Part shown: piece after piece, positions 34,169 through 45,901 of the stretch
How positions within the stretch are numbered: the first letter of the stretch is position 1
Layout of the letters: each line of letters starts with the position of its first letter
Source: Tetraselmis striata
Lineage: Eukaryota > Chlorophyta > Chlorodendrophyceae > Chlorodendrales > Chlorodendraceae
Direction: 5' to 3'
NCBI GenBank assembly: GCA_006384855.1
Contig: VCJN01000288.1
Location: 17,857 to 81,856, forward strand
Length of the DNA stretch: 64,000 nt
Notes under the pieces: model-generated
Seen by the model: the letters and a program-made list of their open reading frames with translations, nothing else
Database searches by the model: none
Told to the model about the DNA's origin: nothing
Made by a program: the position numbers and the translations under genes

Positions 34169-35980
34169 ACCCCGCCAGCGTCAGGTCCGACGGCCGCGAG
34201 CGGTCCGCTGGGCGCAGCCCACTCGTCTCAAGGGTCAAGTCGCCGGGTCCCGAACGGTCCCGGTCAAGCACCGCCCCCGCATCAATTGGCACAGATGCCC
34301 ACATATTCTTCAAAGCGGTATGCATGCGGTGCTTGTAGTTCGCTACGGGGCATATGGGTAGATGATCCACGATGAAAACCGTAGCGCTCCGGTTCGAGCC
34401 ATCCGTAGAGCGAAGCCATAAGGGATCAATACCACACGTGGGGCCAGGGCAAGTGACAAGCGCGGAACCTCCGCGCGGGCAAAGGCCCAGTACCCGCGCA
34501 GCGGCGGCCGAATAAGCAGCATGGGGAATCTTGCGGGCGGACTCGTGATCCGATTGGAAAAGCGATAGGGAGCCCGGCCCGCACGCGCTGTACAAGCGCA
34601 GGGTATCAAGTCGCGAGGCCGTTGCACCAGTACGTTGGAAGCTGGGATCGAGGGCCTCGAAGTCACGCAAGCGAATCGCACGGCTGAGGTGGCGTTGGAC
34701 AACCATGGTCGTGGGTTGATCATCGGAGGTCGCACCCGAACCCGTACCCGAGGGCGGAGCAGTAGAACCTGGCAGCGATTCTGGGAGGGAAACAGTCGCT
34801 GCTGACGGAGGGTGTGCCACTAATTCGCCCGGCGACGGTATCTTCAGAGCTACAAAAGCGCATGTAGTAACGGTATTGGCAGTACTCGTACCACCGATAG
34901 GAAGCAATTGCTGGGCAGCAGAGGCGGCCTCACCAGTACCAACTCCAAGAGGAGTGGCCGTAAAAGGAGATGTGGTGACGCGCAGTCCTCCGCTAGTGCT
35001 CGTACCCGTACGGGTCGTAGTACCAGCTGACCGTAAGTAACTCGAAGATCTCGTGGGCGTGCCCGTACGCCGCGCGTGCGCGCCGCACATCTTCTTGCGG
35101 TAACGTGGTTAGGGCCCGTACAGTCTCGTACACGCGGCGCGTCTCACGCGCCCATGCATGGCAAAGCACTCGTAGCCACATACGACACCTCGGCGCGGAC
35201 CGCCTCGTATAAGGGGCCAAGGGCGGGCCCGTACTCCCGTACCAGCTTTGGCAGGACAACCGATTGCGCGGATGAATAAAACGCCGCAGGGGCCTCGGAC
35301 TGCAGCAAGGCCAGATTCAGACCACCAAAATCCGCGGGCATACTCATCTGAACGATTGCAGCCTCCACGCGCGGTGTAGACTGATCGCAAGCGTCCAGGC
35401 CAAGCAGCGAAAACGCAGCCGAAATGTTGGCGGCGTCCACGGCCGCCAAGAAGGGGTCCAGCTCCGGCGGCGGCATCATGCGGCTGAGGAAGCCAGTCTG
35501 CCGCACCGCGCATACGACCAGCAACCGCATGGCCCCATGGTGGCAGCCGTATCCCGACGTGCCAAAGGAGGCGATGCGCTCCAACAGTGTGGCGTGGGCC
35601 TCCCGGCGCCGCCCCAACGCGCCGGTCATCCACTCGGGGTAATGGCTAATAGGAGCACCCAGGTACACGGCGCCATCCTGGACAGGATCATCGGCCGGGG
35701 TCCGAAATCCTCCCGGGGCCAACTTCTCCCGTACTGTCCGCAATTCGGACTCGCTGTCGCCGGGGTGTGTTTCTATCGTCCGTGCGTATACTAATACTAT
35801 ACCGTCGGCCATCGGTGCGCGCTACACCTCGCCCTCGTCCGCAACTGCCGAATGTCGGCGTGCTGCCACCTTTGCTGGCCACGGTCATATTTCTGGCTAG
35901 ATACCCCCGCATGCCTCGAGGCAAGCCGCACGGCAGATCCGTTGTTGTGCCGTGGCCACCACATTCCGACACACACGTCT
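33609..35980 (-). pseudogene. LINE-type retrotransposon B (3' half, with RLE C terminus)
   Basis: Highly similar to the 3' half of LINE A. It begins with the thumb block (HPGDSESELRTVREKLAPGG, about 35,770), runs through the linker with CPGPTCG, and reaches RPSDLTLAGW at about 34,172. A G run on this strand follows (34,138-34,168 as C on plus). Beyond it, coding resumes in pieces: DYMINFACVSSTTPTWS, then a stop, then AATEAEHAKLAADR and YYPFVVEDRGRLGKPALT (about 33,950-34,110). That order (Arg-Pro-x-Asp, a strand, then Phe-Val-Val-Glu and Gly-Arg-x-Gly) is that of the RLE nuclease of R2/CRE-like LINEs. The tract therefore lies inside the endonuclease domain. RT palm sequence is absent. Confidence 0.65.
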
Positions 35981-36140
35981 CTCAGCGGCGTCGGCCGCTT
36001 ATTATTTTCCGTCGCTCGTGAGCATATAACAGCCACCGTTGCGATGCGCCGCGCTCCCGTCCGCCGGCCGGCGCGCTGCCGTCTTTGCTGGCCACGGTCA
36101 TATTTCTGGCTAGATACCCCCGCATGTCTCGAGGCAAGCC
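35871..36140. repeat. 57-bp direct repeat, two copies 213 bp apart
   Basis: Copies at 35,871-35,927 and 36,084-36,140 differ at a single position (CATGCCTCGAG against CATGTCTCGAG). The unit includes GGCCACGGTCATATTTCTGG. The sequence between them is not repeated. This could be a pair of short terminal repeats or a recent local duplication. Confidence 0.85.
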
Positions 36141-36300
36141 ACTTGAGTCGTCGATGTGCCCCGGTAGTCACCGCAGGCGGACACCCACGACTCTCCGCGG
36201 CGGCGACCGTGCTTAATCCGACGCCAAAACTTAGCTTCTCGCGGCCAAGAAGTACAGCAGCGGGCGCCCTGACATGTCGACAAAGCAATAAGACACTGTT

Positions 36301-37463
36301 TCAAAGTGGCTGGTAGACTTTGCCCAGTCGAGAGCCTCGGTGGTGATCTCCGTCGGCAGTGCTCCCTGGCAGTGAGAAGCGAGCGTTGGGCAGTCTCAAT
36401 AAGGTCAACTGGCGCTCGGTCGGACGCCGCAGTCGCCACCATCTCGACGATTCCAGGTGTCCGTGCCCAAGTCGACATATCATCTAACTGGTTTGGTCAT
36501 TGTTTGATTGATGGTAAGGCGCACGTCGCGCCACTCCACGACGACCACCTACGGCTCGTCAATTCATCCTGGGGTGAAACTGGCAGACGAGGCTGATTAA
36601 TAAGCTTCGAAGGCACAGCTATTAGACTGGCTTGATGCTCTGATTGCTGCCAAGAAAGAATCCTCACAGCCGTGTCCCGGAACAAATTTTACCGATTTTT
36701 CCTGCAATATTTGTATGCGGTATGTCATTACGTGCGCACATTGTGATGAGTTACGAGCCGCCATGACATGCAGCCAAGATGAATGCACGATTGGGAGCCT
36801 AGCACTTGATGGTAGGGAGTGGACTCCCGGATGGATGAAATGCATGCTCACCTCCACTTGTAAATGGAATGGCTGCAATGGAGTCGCGTACAACGAGTAC
36901 AAGCAAGTCATTGAACTATGCGAGCAACCTGGCAGAAGCTGCAGTATGGTTTCAAGAGTCCTCCACGTACTTGTGCATGGGACTCTGCGACGCTGGCCGT
37001 ATACCGTGGTACAAATGTACAATATAAGGCGGGCATGTAGGGGACGACTGTCCTTGCCCATCGCGCACGGGTGTGCGAAGACATACGTCACCGTGGGCTC
37101 CGACCTTGCGGAAGTCGCACCGTGCGCGATAGTTATTGTAGACACTGATAGTCGCTAATTCACTACTTCGTCGCTGATATATGCCTTGCGTCGTCATCAC
37201 GACTAGCGAGGGTACCAGTAAAGTGGCACCGGCACGAGCAGCGATAGCGATGGAGCTCGCTCACTCGAGTGGGAGATAATGCGCAACCAGGTGCTGAGTA
37301 GGGGCTCGCGCGCGCCATCCCGCGCCTGTAGAGGGCAAGTGTAAAAACCGGCTTCTGCGTGCAGCCGGGAACGTTATAACCTCGAGATCTAATGATCCTT
37401 TCAGCGCACCATGCTCAGGCTATGCCACGAACTTATTAATATGATCATTTGCTCTAGTTTTGT
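36301..37463. other. Stretch with one unrecognised Cys-rich open frame
   Basis: The plus-strand frame 36,715-37,158 has Cys clusters near its start (CAHCDELRAAMTCSQDEC) but no family could be recognised and no splice context was found. Nothing else stands out. Confidence 0.25.
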
Positions 37464-38335
37464 AGTGGGTTTTAACGATGTGGCGACTGTGCTGGTAGTT
37501 ATTGCTATGTGCCATTGCAGCCATTGCGAGCGCGAGAGAACCCGTGCTGGTATGGAGGAACTCGTGATATGTGCTACTGCGCTGGGGTCAATGCAACATG
37601 TGTTATAAAATGGTGTGTGCGCTGGACCGCAGCTACATTGTGCTGATGGCACTACGAGTAGCAGTGATGCACATAGGTGCGCAAGACATGGCTGTCACCC
37701 AACAACACGCCCCGGCGCCCGCCATATTTTGACATGGACACCGGTGGTAGCGTCGGCTGCTTTTCTTCCATGGTTGCCGAGAGAAATGCAATTATAAACC
37801 CCTCCTGCCCGACCGCATGCTGCTACTCGGCACGTGCTTTACGGTAAGTGATCAGCTAGCAGCCTGGCAGGCTGGGTGCGTGTGGCATGCATGATTACTC
37901 GGCTGCCCGACGACCGGCAGAAGGCGCGGACAATTGCAAAATATATAGCAGCAGCAATAATCGCGAGAAACACCCTCCCGACTCGACTAGGCATGATGCG
38001 AATGAATAGTTACTTCGTGTTTGTGAACGCCTGGTGGGAGAATGCGTGTGTCACTGTACTCTTGGAACCGGCATGCGCAAGAAGACGCAAGTGCTTTAAC
38101 TGCAGGAAGTTGCCCCCTTTTCTGCGATTCCAACAAAGCCTCAGCTCATGGGGGCTGGGGGCGTGTGATGGAAGTGCCACAAGGCCGCGCATGTATGGCC
38201 GCACGTGCTCGCAGGTTCGATGGGCGAGAACCTCTTGGGTGGGGCTCCACGCCGTGACGAGCTAGTCACCGTGCTAGCTTGTCTTATTGGGTCATGATGG
38301 GCGACATGTCCCACACCACGTGCAGACACCTGCAC
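37464..38335. repeat. Dispersed repeat R1, copy 2 (short form)
   Basis: Collinear with 12,297-14,735 but without the roughly 1.5 kb internal segment bearing the PHD-finger frame. The junction is at about 37,945, where sequence passes directly from the GCGGACAATT block to GCAATAATCGCGAGAAACAC. It ends in the GTGGGGCTCCACGCCGTGACGA and CCCACACCACGTGCAGACAC blocks. Confidence 0.7.
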
Positions 38336-38971
38336 ATGGGTTTTGGGGCTATCGTCGCGAGGGGGCGAGCCCGTGCCCAGCCCACCATGTAGTGCGGCGA
38401 GTGGTACATGTATTACATAATCATGCGCCTGTCAGACTACCGAAAAACCGCTGTAGATATGTCACATGTGCTGCTAGAATGTGTACCGGTCTCATGACGA
38501 CCGCTCTTGATGGCGTGCTCGTCTGGTACCTTGCAAAGTTCATGGGGAATGTGGTACTAGTATCCTCGGCGTGTCGCAGAGTATACTGTACATATCTTGA
38601 TTGGTACCGGTGTACTCGGAGAACCGCCCACACCACATCGCGCCAGACACACCTCACGCAGAAGACGCTGGCAGGGTCCTGCATTATCATTTACACTGGC
38701 CGCATCCTCATCCAGCCATGACCGCGTAGGAAGGCAGGTGGGAGTGAGGGCAGCATGCAATAGCAAACATGCGGCCAGCCGGCCTATCGTCCTAGAACCC
38801 CCCCCCTCCCCCCCCAAACCCAACCCCAAGGGGTAAAAGTCCAATTCAGCTTTCGTCGGCGTCGTGGGTGTCTTGGAGGGAGTCCCTCACTCCCTCCGCC
38901 AGCGCTCCAGGCTGCTTCATCATGCCGGATTGGGCCTGCACCTGGCCGCTGGCTACCCCCGTGTCGGGAGC

Positions 38972-41900
38972 TCAGCGGGCGACGCCGTTCATCGAGGTGA
39001 GCTTCTCCTCCAGGATGGCCACGCGCTCCATCAGCTCCTTCTCGCGCGGCGAGGAGCCGCCGACCTCGGGAACCCTCGAGGGGTCCATGCCCGCTGCCGC
39101 CATCGCTCCCCGCATCGCCTGGTCCAGGTCTGCCGGTAGCGAAGCACGGCCACAGGTGGGGCTCATCAAGAGCGGGCTCATAGAATACAAGGGGCTCGGT
39201 GTGGGGCATCGAGATGTGACAACAGAACGAGAATGATATACTACAGGTTAGAATGAGTACGATGTGTACCTGCGACTAGTAGTATATGTGACAACTTGTA
39301 ACAAACTGTATTATGAGAAACACTTAATCCAAATGTCTTTACACCGCCAGTGCACACCATCTTTTGTCTTTGTGTCTCCAGGGCGGAGACTGTCTCAGAG
39401 GGGCAGCGCCACGGCTTGCCATAGATATACCAACAGGACGTTACTATGCACCACGCAAAAAATGTAAATAATCATTCAGTTGTGTTGGGTGGTGGAAGAC
39501 GTTGAGAGCAAGGATGGCGGGGAGAAAGGGGGAGGGGGGGGGGGGGGCACCAGCCAGCAGGTCGTCCGCGCTCTCAATGCCGCACGAGATGCGGACGAGG
39601 TCGTCCGGGAGTCCGCGAGCCGCGCGCACCTCCGCGGGGATGGAGGCGTGGCTCATAAAGCACGGCAGGCTGATTTGGCTCACCACGTTGCCAAAGGAGA
39701 CGGTGACCTGACGATACGGTGGTGGTGTGTGTGTGTGTGTGTGTGTGTTAAGGGGGGGGGGGGGGGGGTGGGGCATGAGGTCAGTGCGGTGATGTGGCAC
39801 GGCGGAGCGGAGCGGCGAGGCGGAGCAGGGCGGCGTGGCGCGGCCGCCCGCACCTTGAACAGGTTGGTGTCCTCCACGATGCGCTTGCTGACTTCGATGT
39901 TGCCGGTGGTGAAGCTGAGCAGCGAGCCGCCGTTGAGCGCCTGCTTCATGTGGATGGCGTGCCCCTTGGGGTCGCTGGTGCCGCTGCCGGGGTAGTTGAC
40001 GCGCGTCACCAGCGGGTGCGCCTCCAGGTACTTCACCAGCTTCTCGCAGTTGGCCACCTGGCATCCAGCACAAACAGCAATCAGCCACGTCACTCTTGCG
40101 TTGGTTCATCACCCCTATGGGTTCGCGACGACATTCGCAGCCATGGCAGAGCACTTGACGCAGCACCTTTCTACCTGCACATTGTATCTATTCAAATCAA
40201 CAGATCCACATTTACAAGCACAACATCAATACCATTACAGGCAGTTTCTTACTACCAGGGAGCGAATTTATCAGAGGTCATGAGAGCTATTTATTCATAA
40301 GAGATCCAAATTATTGGGTGATGGGCAGCTGTTTTACGACTGGGGTGCTGTTTCACTTCCTTACATCCCGGCAAGGCAGAGCAGAAAAGAAATTTGGGGC
40401 CCCAGGGGGGGGGGGGGGCTTTGCCTGCTTCTCCATGCGCAGCGCCATTGTCTTGAGGCCACGCAGGCAGAGCCAGGAGTCAAACGGCGCCAGGCCCGCC
40501 CCCTCCGCATTCTGGTAGAAGTACAGCTTGTCCGCCAGCTCCTTGCCCTATGCAGCAGCCAGCAGAAAGGGGCAGCCAGTGAGCAGATTGCAAACGGCAG
40601 CAGCACGAGCATCGCCGGCAGCACCACTGGACGTGCATTGATGAACATAGTGTGGCAGGGAGGCTTGAAAGAGCTGCCGACCTTCACAGTCAGGATGCCG
40701 GCAGTGACGTCAGAGTGGCCGCCGATGAACTTGGTGGCGGAGGTCATGCAGATGTCGGCGCCCAGCTCCAGCGGGCGCTGGTACAGCGGCGCCATGATGC
40801 TGTTGTCCACGCACACGACGGCGCCCGCGGCGTGCGCCACCCGGCAGATGGCTTGCAAGTCGCACACCTACGCAGGGCACATAAGCTGATGTCATTCTAA
40901 CAAACCGGATGGGCCAGGCAGCGCAGCCTCGGAAACTTTCTTCTGAAACACTCTCCTTAATGCGTCTGCTACTATGTAGTTGACGATACTTCGGTCACTC
41001 AAATGAGTAATCACACGCTGTGCAATTACACCTACACTTACGAAATGGGTCGAGAGAGTAGGGCTGTTATAGGCTCTAAGGGCAATGCACTCAGAGGGCT
41101 TGGATGCTCAACATGCCCCTGCCTGGGACGCACCTGCATGCGCGGGTTGGTGGGCGACTCCAGCATGACGAGCTTCGTCTTGCCCGGGATGATGGCCTTT
41201 GTGACCGCATCCATGCTGGTGGTGTCCACGTTGCTGACCTCCACGCCTGCCCGGGGCCGTCGCCGCGCCACCGCGTCAGGGGCACAGCAGCACGACACGC
41301 ACAGGCTGCAACCACGTCACTGGAAGGCGGATAATGGTGGGAAGTGGGGGGGGGGGGGGGGGGGGGGGGGGGAGGCACCTTGCAGCGGGACGCTGCGCGA
41401 CAGCAGGCGGCTGGTGCCGCCGTAGAGGTCGTCGCCCGCGACAATATGGTCGCCCTGCCCGCACAGGCGGCATACCGCCGCGAGCGCCGCCATGCCGGAT
41501 GTGAACGCCAGGCCGCGGTCGCCATCCTGACCAGTCAACAAAAACGAGCCGGTCCACGGCAAACAGACACTCAGAGTCGTAATCTTCAGGCATCCCCGGG
41601 TATTCTGTTATGTGGGCAAGTGGAGGCTCAAGCAGCTAGTCACACATACGATATCCGTGCCACACAATAACATGGGGCAAGGATGCGCATTCATGTATAC
41701 GTGTATATATTCACACACCCGTCATGATACACCACGCGTTGGATCGCTTACTAACAAATACACCAATGACAGCAAATCCAGGTCTGCGGGTGTCGACGGG
41801 GTGATAAAGCACACTGCGAATGAGGGTCTGCCTTGCCTGATCGAGATCAAATTTAGATACAACTATAGCGAGTGTTCTTGTAGGTAGCAGGCAGGGCCAA

Positions 41901-44900
41901 TGTGAGTCTAACAAGAAGGGTTCTGACGCGCAAGTTGCCACCTGAAGATTGAAATGTAGTAGGAAATCCTCTGTAACTGCAAACGGCAATCAACTACCCG
42001 TATACGGACCAGAAAGCAGCATCTACTATAAAATACACATCGGAAACGGGCACATTGGCAGTGGCATGCTTCAGTAAGGCTGGCAGATGTATGTGAGTGT
42101 GTTCTTTCGGGGGGGGGGGGGGGGGGGGAGGAGCACCTCCAGCATGGCCATCGTCTCCTCCAGCATGGTGCGCGTGGGGTTACCGGAGCGCGTGTAGTCG
42201 TACTCGCCGTTGGTGGTGGAGCTGGGCTGCTTGAAGGTGGCGGTCTGGTACAGCGGCGGCGCGCTCGCTCCATACGGATCCTCCACGCTGGTCGTGATGT
42301 GCAGCTGTGCGGGCGAGGGGGCGCATGCAGGTGGGAGGGGTCAGCTGTGCGCATGTAGCGCCCCCCCCCCCCCCCCCCCTGCGATCCCACAGGGGGTGGT
42401 ACGCCTTGCAGCAGCACAGGTGATGCACGTTGCAGGAGACGCACCCAAGTATAGTCCCATCTCACATTAGGGTCGCAGCAACTGTAACGATGACTACACA
42501 TACTATACTCGCAGCAGATGTGACAGCCCAATTCGACATCCATCTGCGTTTCGTGACTTTTATTTACGTGATGTCAAAATAAAAGCATAACTATGAAGAA
42601 TTAGTCCTGCTATTTATGATATAACAACAGTGGGGACAGACAGAGGCATTGAGAACAGAGCGTGCATTTATCAATAGATTTCAACCAAGACGGAAGGGGC
42701 GGGTCGGGGGGGGGGGGGGGGGGGGGGGCGCACCAGGCGGGTGCTGAGGTCCAGCTTGCCGGTCGGCTTGCTCCCTGCCTGCCCCAGCTTGGCGGCCATC
42801 GCACGCAGGTCGCGCAGCAGGTTGGGCTCCACTGCGATCATGCCAGTCTCCAGGCAGGTCTGCATCGCCTGCGGGGGTTGTGGGGCAGCGGGGTGTGGCG
42901 CTCAGAGCACGGCGCGCCCACCAGGTTCTGAGTACACCGGCTTGCTGCTGCATTAAGAACACCACGCGGTGGCTTGCTTGGGGTGGGGCTACAAGAGGGA
43001 AACAGGGGCCATATCAGGAGGCGAGCCGGTGGACACATACACAGAGGCGGGAGATGTCATGTCAAAGATCAGGGAGAGCAAATGGCAGGTTGCTGATAAG
43101 GCCCTTGCTTAACTATTACAACAAAGTGTTTGCATTAACTTGCTAAAGGTGGGGGGGGAAGGGTGAGGGCTCCCCAGGGGGTGGCACCACCCACCTTGTC
43201 GCCGCGCTCGCCAGGCAGGCTGACCTCGTCCACGCCAGGCACCGTCTCGGCTGCCTTCACCTTCTGCAGCACCGTCTGGACACGATCCTGCATCGCCCCG
43301 GCAGGCCATGCCATGCCATGCCATGCCATGCCTCCAGTCAGCAGCCCGCAGCCTTGCAGTAGCCTCGCATCCCGATTTGTCCCCGGGGCCAAGCTTGCCG
43401 CCCTCCCTTCTCACCCCCACCTGCCCCCGCGCCGGCACGCGCACCCACCTGGAAGGCCGCCACGTCGCCCAGCAGCGCAGGGTCCACCGCCACCAGCAGG
43501 TTCCCCCAGCTCTTCTCCTGAATCTTGTCCTTCACGGCCGCGCCCACCGCCGCGCCCGCCAGCAGCTCCACCATCAGTGCGAGCGCGCTGCCCTTGTGGG
43601 ACCTGCAGCACGGCGGCCGTTCAGGGGGGTCAGGGGCTGAGACGGAGAAAGCCAGCACCAGCTGCCGGCGAGGCCAAGGCACGCTCCGGACAGGCGGCAT
43701 CGACATGGCCGACACTCATCTGGCCGACACGACACCCGCTACGCGAGACACTGAGACCTAAGGCAAGGCTGGTGTGAGATCGCTGAGCTTCCATTGCTGT
43801 GCTTCCATGCCCCACCTGCTAGCCAGATTCCACAGCAGCGCGGTGCCTGTCCCAGGTGTCAAAACACCATGCACATACTGTGGGAGCAGCGCAGATGCCC
43901 GTGCGCGTGCCAGAACAACTTACAAGAATATGTAGTGGCCTCCAGAGCTTAAAACTTCATACAACGGTGTTTGTAAACAGTGTACCTGTGGACCCTAACA
44001 GTCGGGCCAACCCACCCTCGGCCAACGGTGTTGGGGGGAGAGGAAGGGGGGGGGGGGGGGGGGGGGGGGGGGGAGGGGGGGGGGGGGGGGCATAAAGCGG
44101 CGCCGCACCTGTCAAACACGCGGATGGCGCCGCCTGCGCTGGGGAGCGCCTCGGCGGGGTCATCAGTGGGCAGACCCTGCATGCGTGCGCAGCAGTGTTG
44201 CCAGCACTCGTCAGTGTAGCCCAAGTAGGTACTTGGGGAGGTGCCTGGAAGAGAGGAAGGGGGGGTAAAGGAGGGCCGGGGAGAGGGACCTGGCTGTTGT
44301 AGGCCACGTTGTCCGGGATCTTGACGCCGGCGGTCTTGGCCTCGAGCAGGCCAAAGAGGGTGTATGCGCTGGTGGCGAGGTCGATGACCAGCGGCGGCTG
44401 CCCGGGCCGAGGGATGGCGCAGGCGATGGGGTTGGTGCCAAACACTGGCTGCTTGGCCCCAAAGGGCGCCACGAACTCGGGGGATGTCGCCATGGCGAAG
44501 GCGAGCAGTCCCTCCTCTGCCACCTTGTTCACATAGTAGCTGCAGAAGGGGGTGGCGGGGGGGATTAGGGAACCTATGTTAAACACATATGTTTTCTGAC
44601 ATAAGGTAATGTAGGGCAGATTGAGTGATAGTAGATAGGGCAGGCTGACGGCTCACCCAAGGGCGCCTGTGCTGGTGCTGGTGTGATTGGTGCCGACGAT
44701 GCTGAAGCCGCCCGCCTTGCACTTGTCCACCGCCATCTGCGTGGCGCGGTTCAGCGCCAGCATGCCGGAGGAGTTGTTGCCGTTGAGCACCGCGCTCAGC
44801 GGCGTCTCGTGCTCCACGAAGATGGGCCGCTCATTGGGCAGCTTGTCGACGCCGCCGCTGGTGATCTTGATCACGCCCTGGTTGTTGCCGCGCAGCTGCG

Positions 44901-45760
44901 CGTACATCAACACCTGCGAGTCGGGGCCCGCGGGGACGGGAGGGCGGGGGCTCAGCGACGCGCAGAGGTCCGCCAGCGCACCGAGAGTGTATGTGAAGGC
45001 GCGGCCCAAAGCAATGCGGGAGCGACAGCAGGGGCGGTCGGCGAGCCCCCCTCCCCCCCCCCCCCCTCCCCCCTCCCCTCTATAACCGACGCGATGAGCC
45101 GGAAGTGGCAACAGTGGTCGGGCTCGACCCTCGACGGCCCCTGCGGTCGGAATGCCTAGCTCAAAGCTGCAAAAACCCCGCACACTGCCAGCCTGACAAA
45201 GCCCTACAGGCAAAACATGCCGCAGGGCAATCCCATGCAATCTAGCTCACACAGCGCGAGAACAGCAGGCGAGCATTTCTCCGGCTTTCCTCCGGCGGCA
45301 GCGGTCGGACTAACCAAAATTGCCTATCTGGCAACTACCCTGCGCCGCAGCATGCGCCAGCTGATTGACGGGCGGGCACGCCCGGCCGGCCCGGCCTGGC
45401 CTGGGAAGGACTCACGTCCGCCTTAATCTTGCGCTCCTCCTCGTCGTAGCCAAGTGTGGCCAGCGCGTCCTCGCACAGGCTGCGCAGCTCGGCGACAGCG
45501 ATTGTCTCCGCCGAGGGTGGCGCGGCGGCGCCGTTTCCGTTGCAGTTGCTGCTTGCGACCGGCCTGAGGCCGCTCCTGGCGGCCCGCCGGGGCGGCATGC
45601 TGGCCAACGGCCGCGGCGCGGGCGCCGGTGAGCGGGGACCCTGGGGGGACGCCACGGCGTTGGGGCGGATAGCGGCGCGGGCGGAGCGGTGCTGAGCGGG
45701 GGAGGCGGGCGAGGGCGCTACAGCGGCGACCGCGGGGGAGCAAGCAGGTGCGGTGCGCAT
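38972..45760 (-). CDS. Fusion: plastid Ldh_2-type dehydrogenase + cystathionine beta-lyase
   Basis: Fifteen minus-strand exons: 45760-45416, 44913-44657, 44539-44290, 44176-44109, 43602-43449, 43287-43195, 42868-42734, 42304-42137, 41526-41379, 41246-41134, 40867-40682, 40547-40425, 40057-39854, 39707-39551, 39129-38972. Every junction is in phase, giving 852 residues. Residues 1 to about 75 are Ala/Arg/Ser/Pro-rich, like a plastid transit peptide. About 80-418 are a complete Ldh_2 (malate/lactate/ketimine reductase) domain: IVGTNHTSTSTGA, FGTNPIACAIP, VIDLATSA, HKGSALALMVELLAG, VSLPGERG. About 427-803 are cystathionine beta-lyase: DPYGASAPPLYQTATF, YDYTRSGNPTR, FTSGMAALAA, ESPTNPR, SATKFIGGHSD (PLP Lys about 623), SHASIPAEVR, VRISCGIE. 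A 50-residue helical tail follows. The lyase makes homocysteine, pyruvate and ammonia from cystathionine. Exon 7 itself encodes the join. The intron after exon 12 starts with GC. The frame is also open from an ATG at 45901. Confidence 0.9.
43307..43331. repeat. (CCATG)n microsatellite in an intron
   Basis: About five units of CCATG lie in the intron between exons 5 and 6 of the fusion gene. Confidence 0.85.
44047..44092. repeat. G tract just after a 5' splice site
   Basis: Two near-pure G runs separated by one A, starting about 16 bases downstream (on the minus strand) of the exon 4 donor of the fusion gene. On the transcript they read as a C tract. Confidence 0.8.
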
Positions 45761-45901
45761 GGCGCTAGCTGGCCCTGGTACGCGTTGGCGCGAGGGAAAG
45801 GCCGGCCTGGGTGCGGAAACGCGCGCCTGAGTTGTGCTGTCTGGAAGGGGTACTCGGGCGGAAGCTAGCCGGCGCCACGAACGGATGTAATCGACAGTCA
45901 T

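Noticed and set aside
42734..42868. Two separate genes (dehydrogenase, then cystathionine beta-lyase) meeting here
   Set aside because: One exon encodes the end of the first domain and the start of the second in the same frame with no stop, and flanking junctions are in phase.
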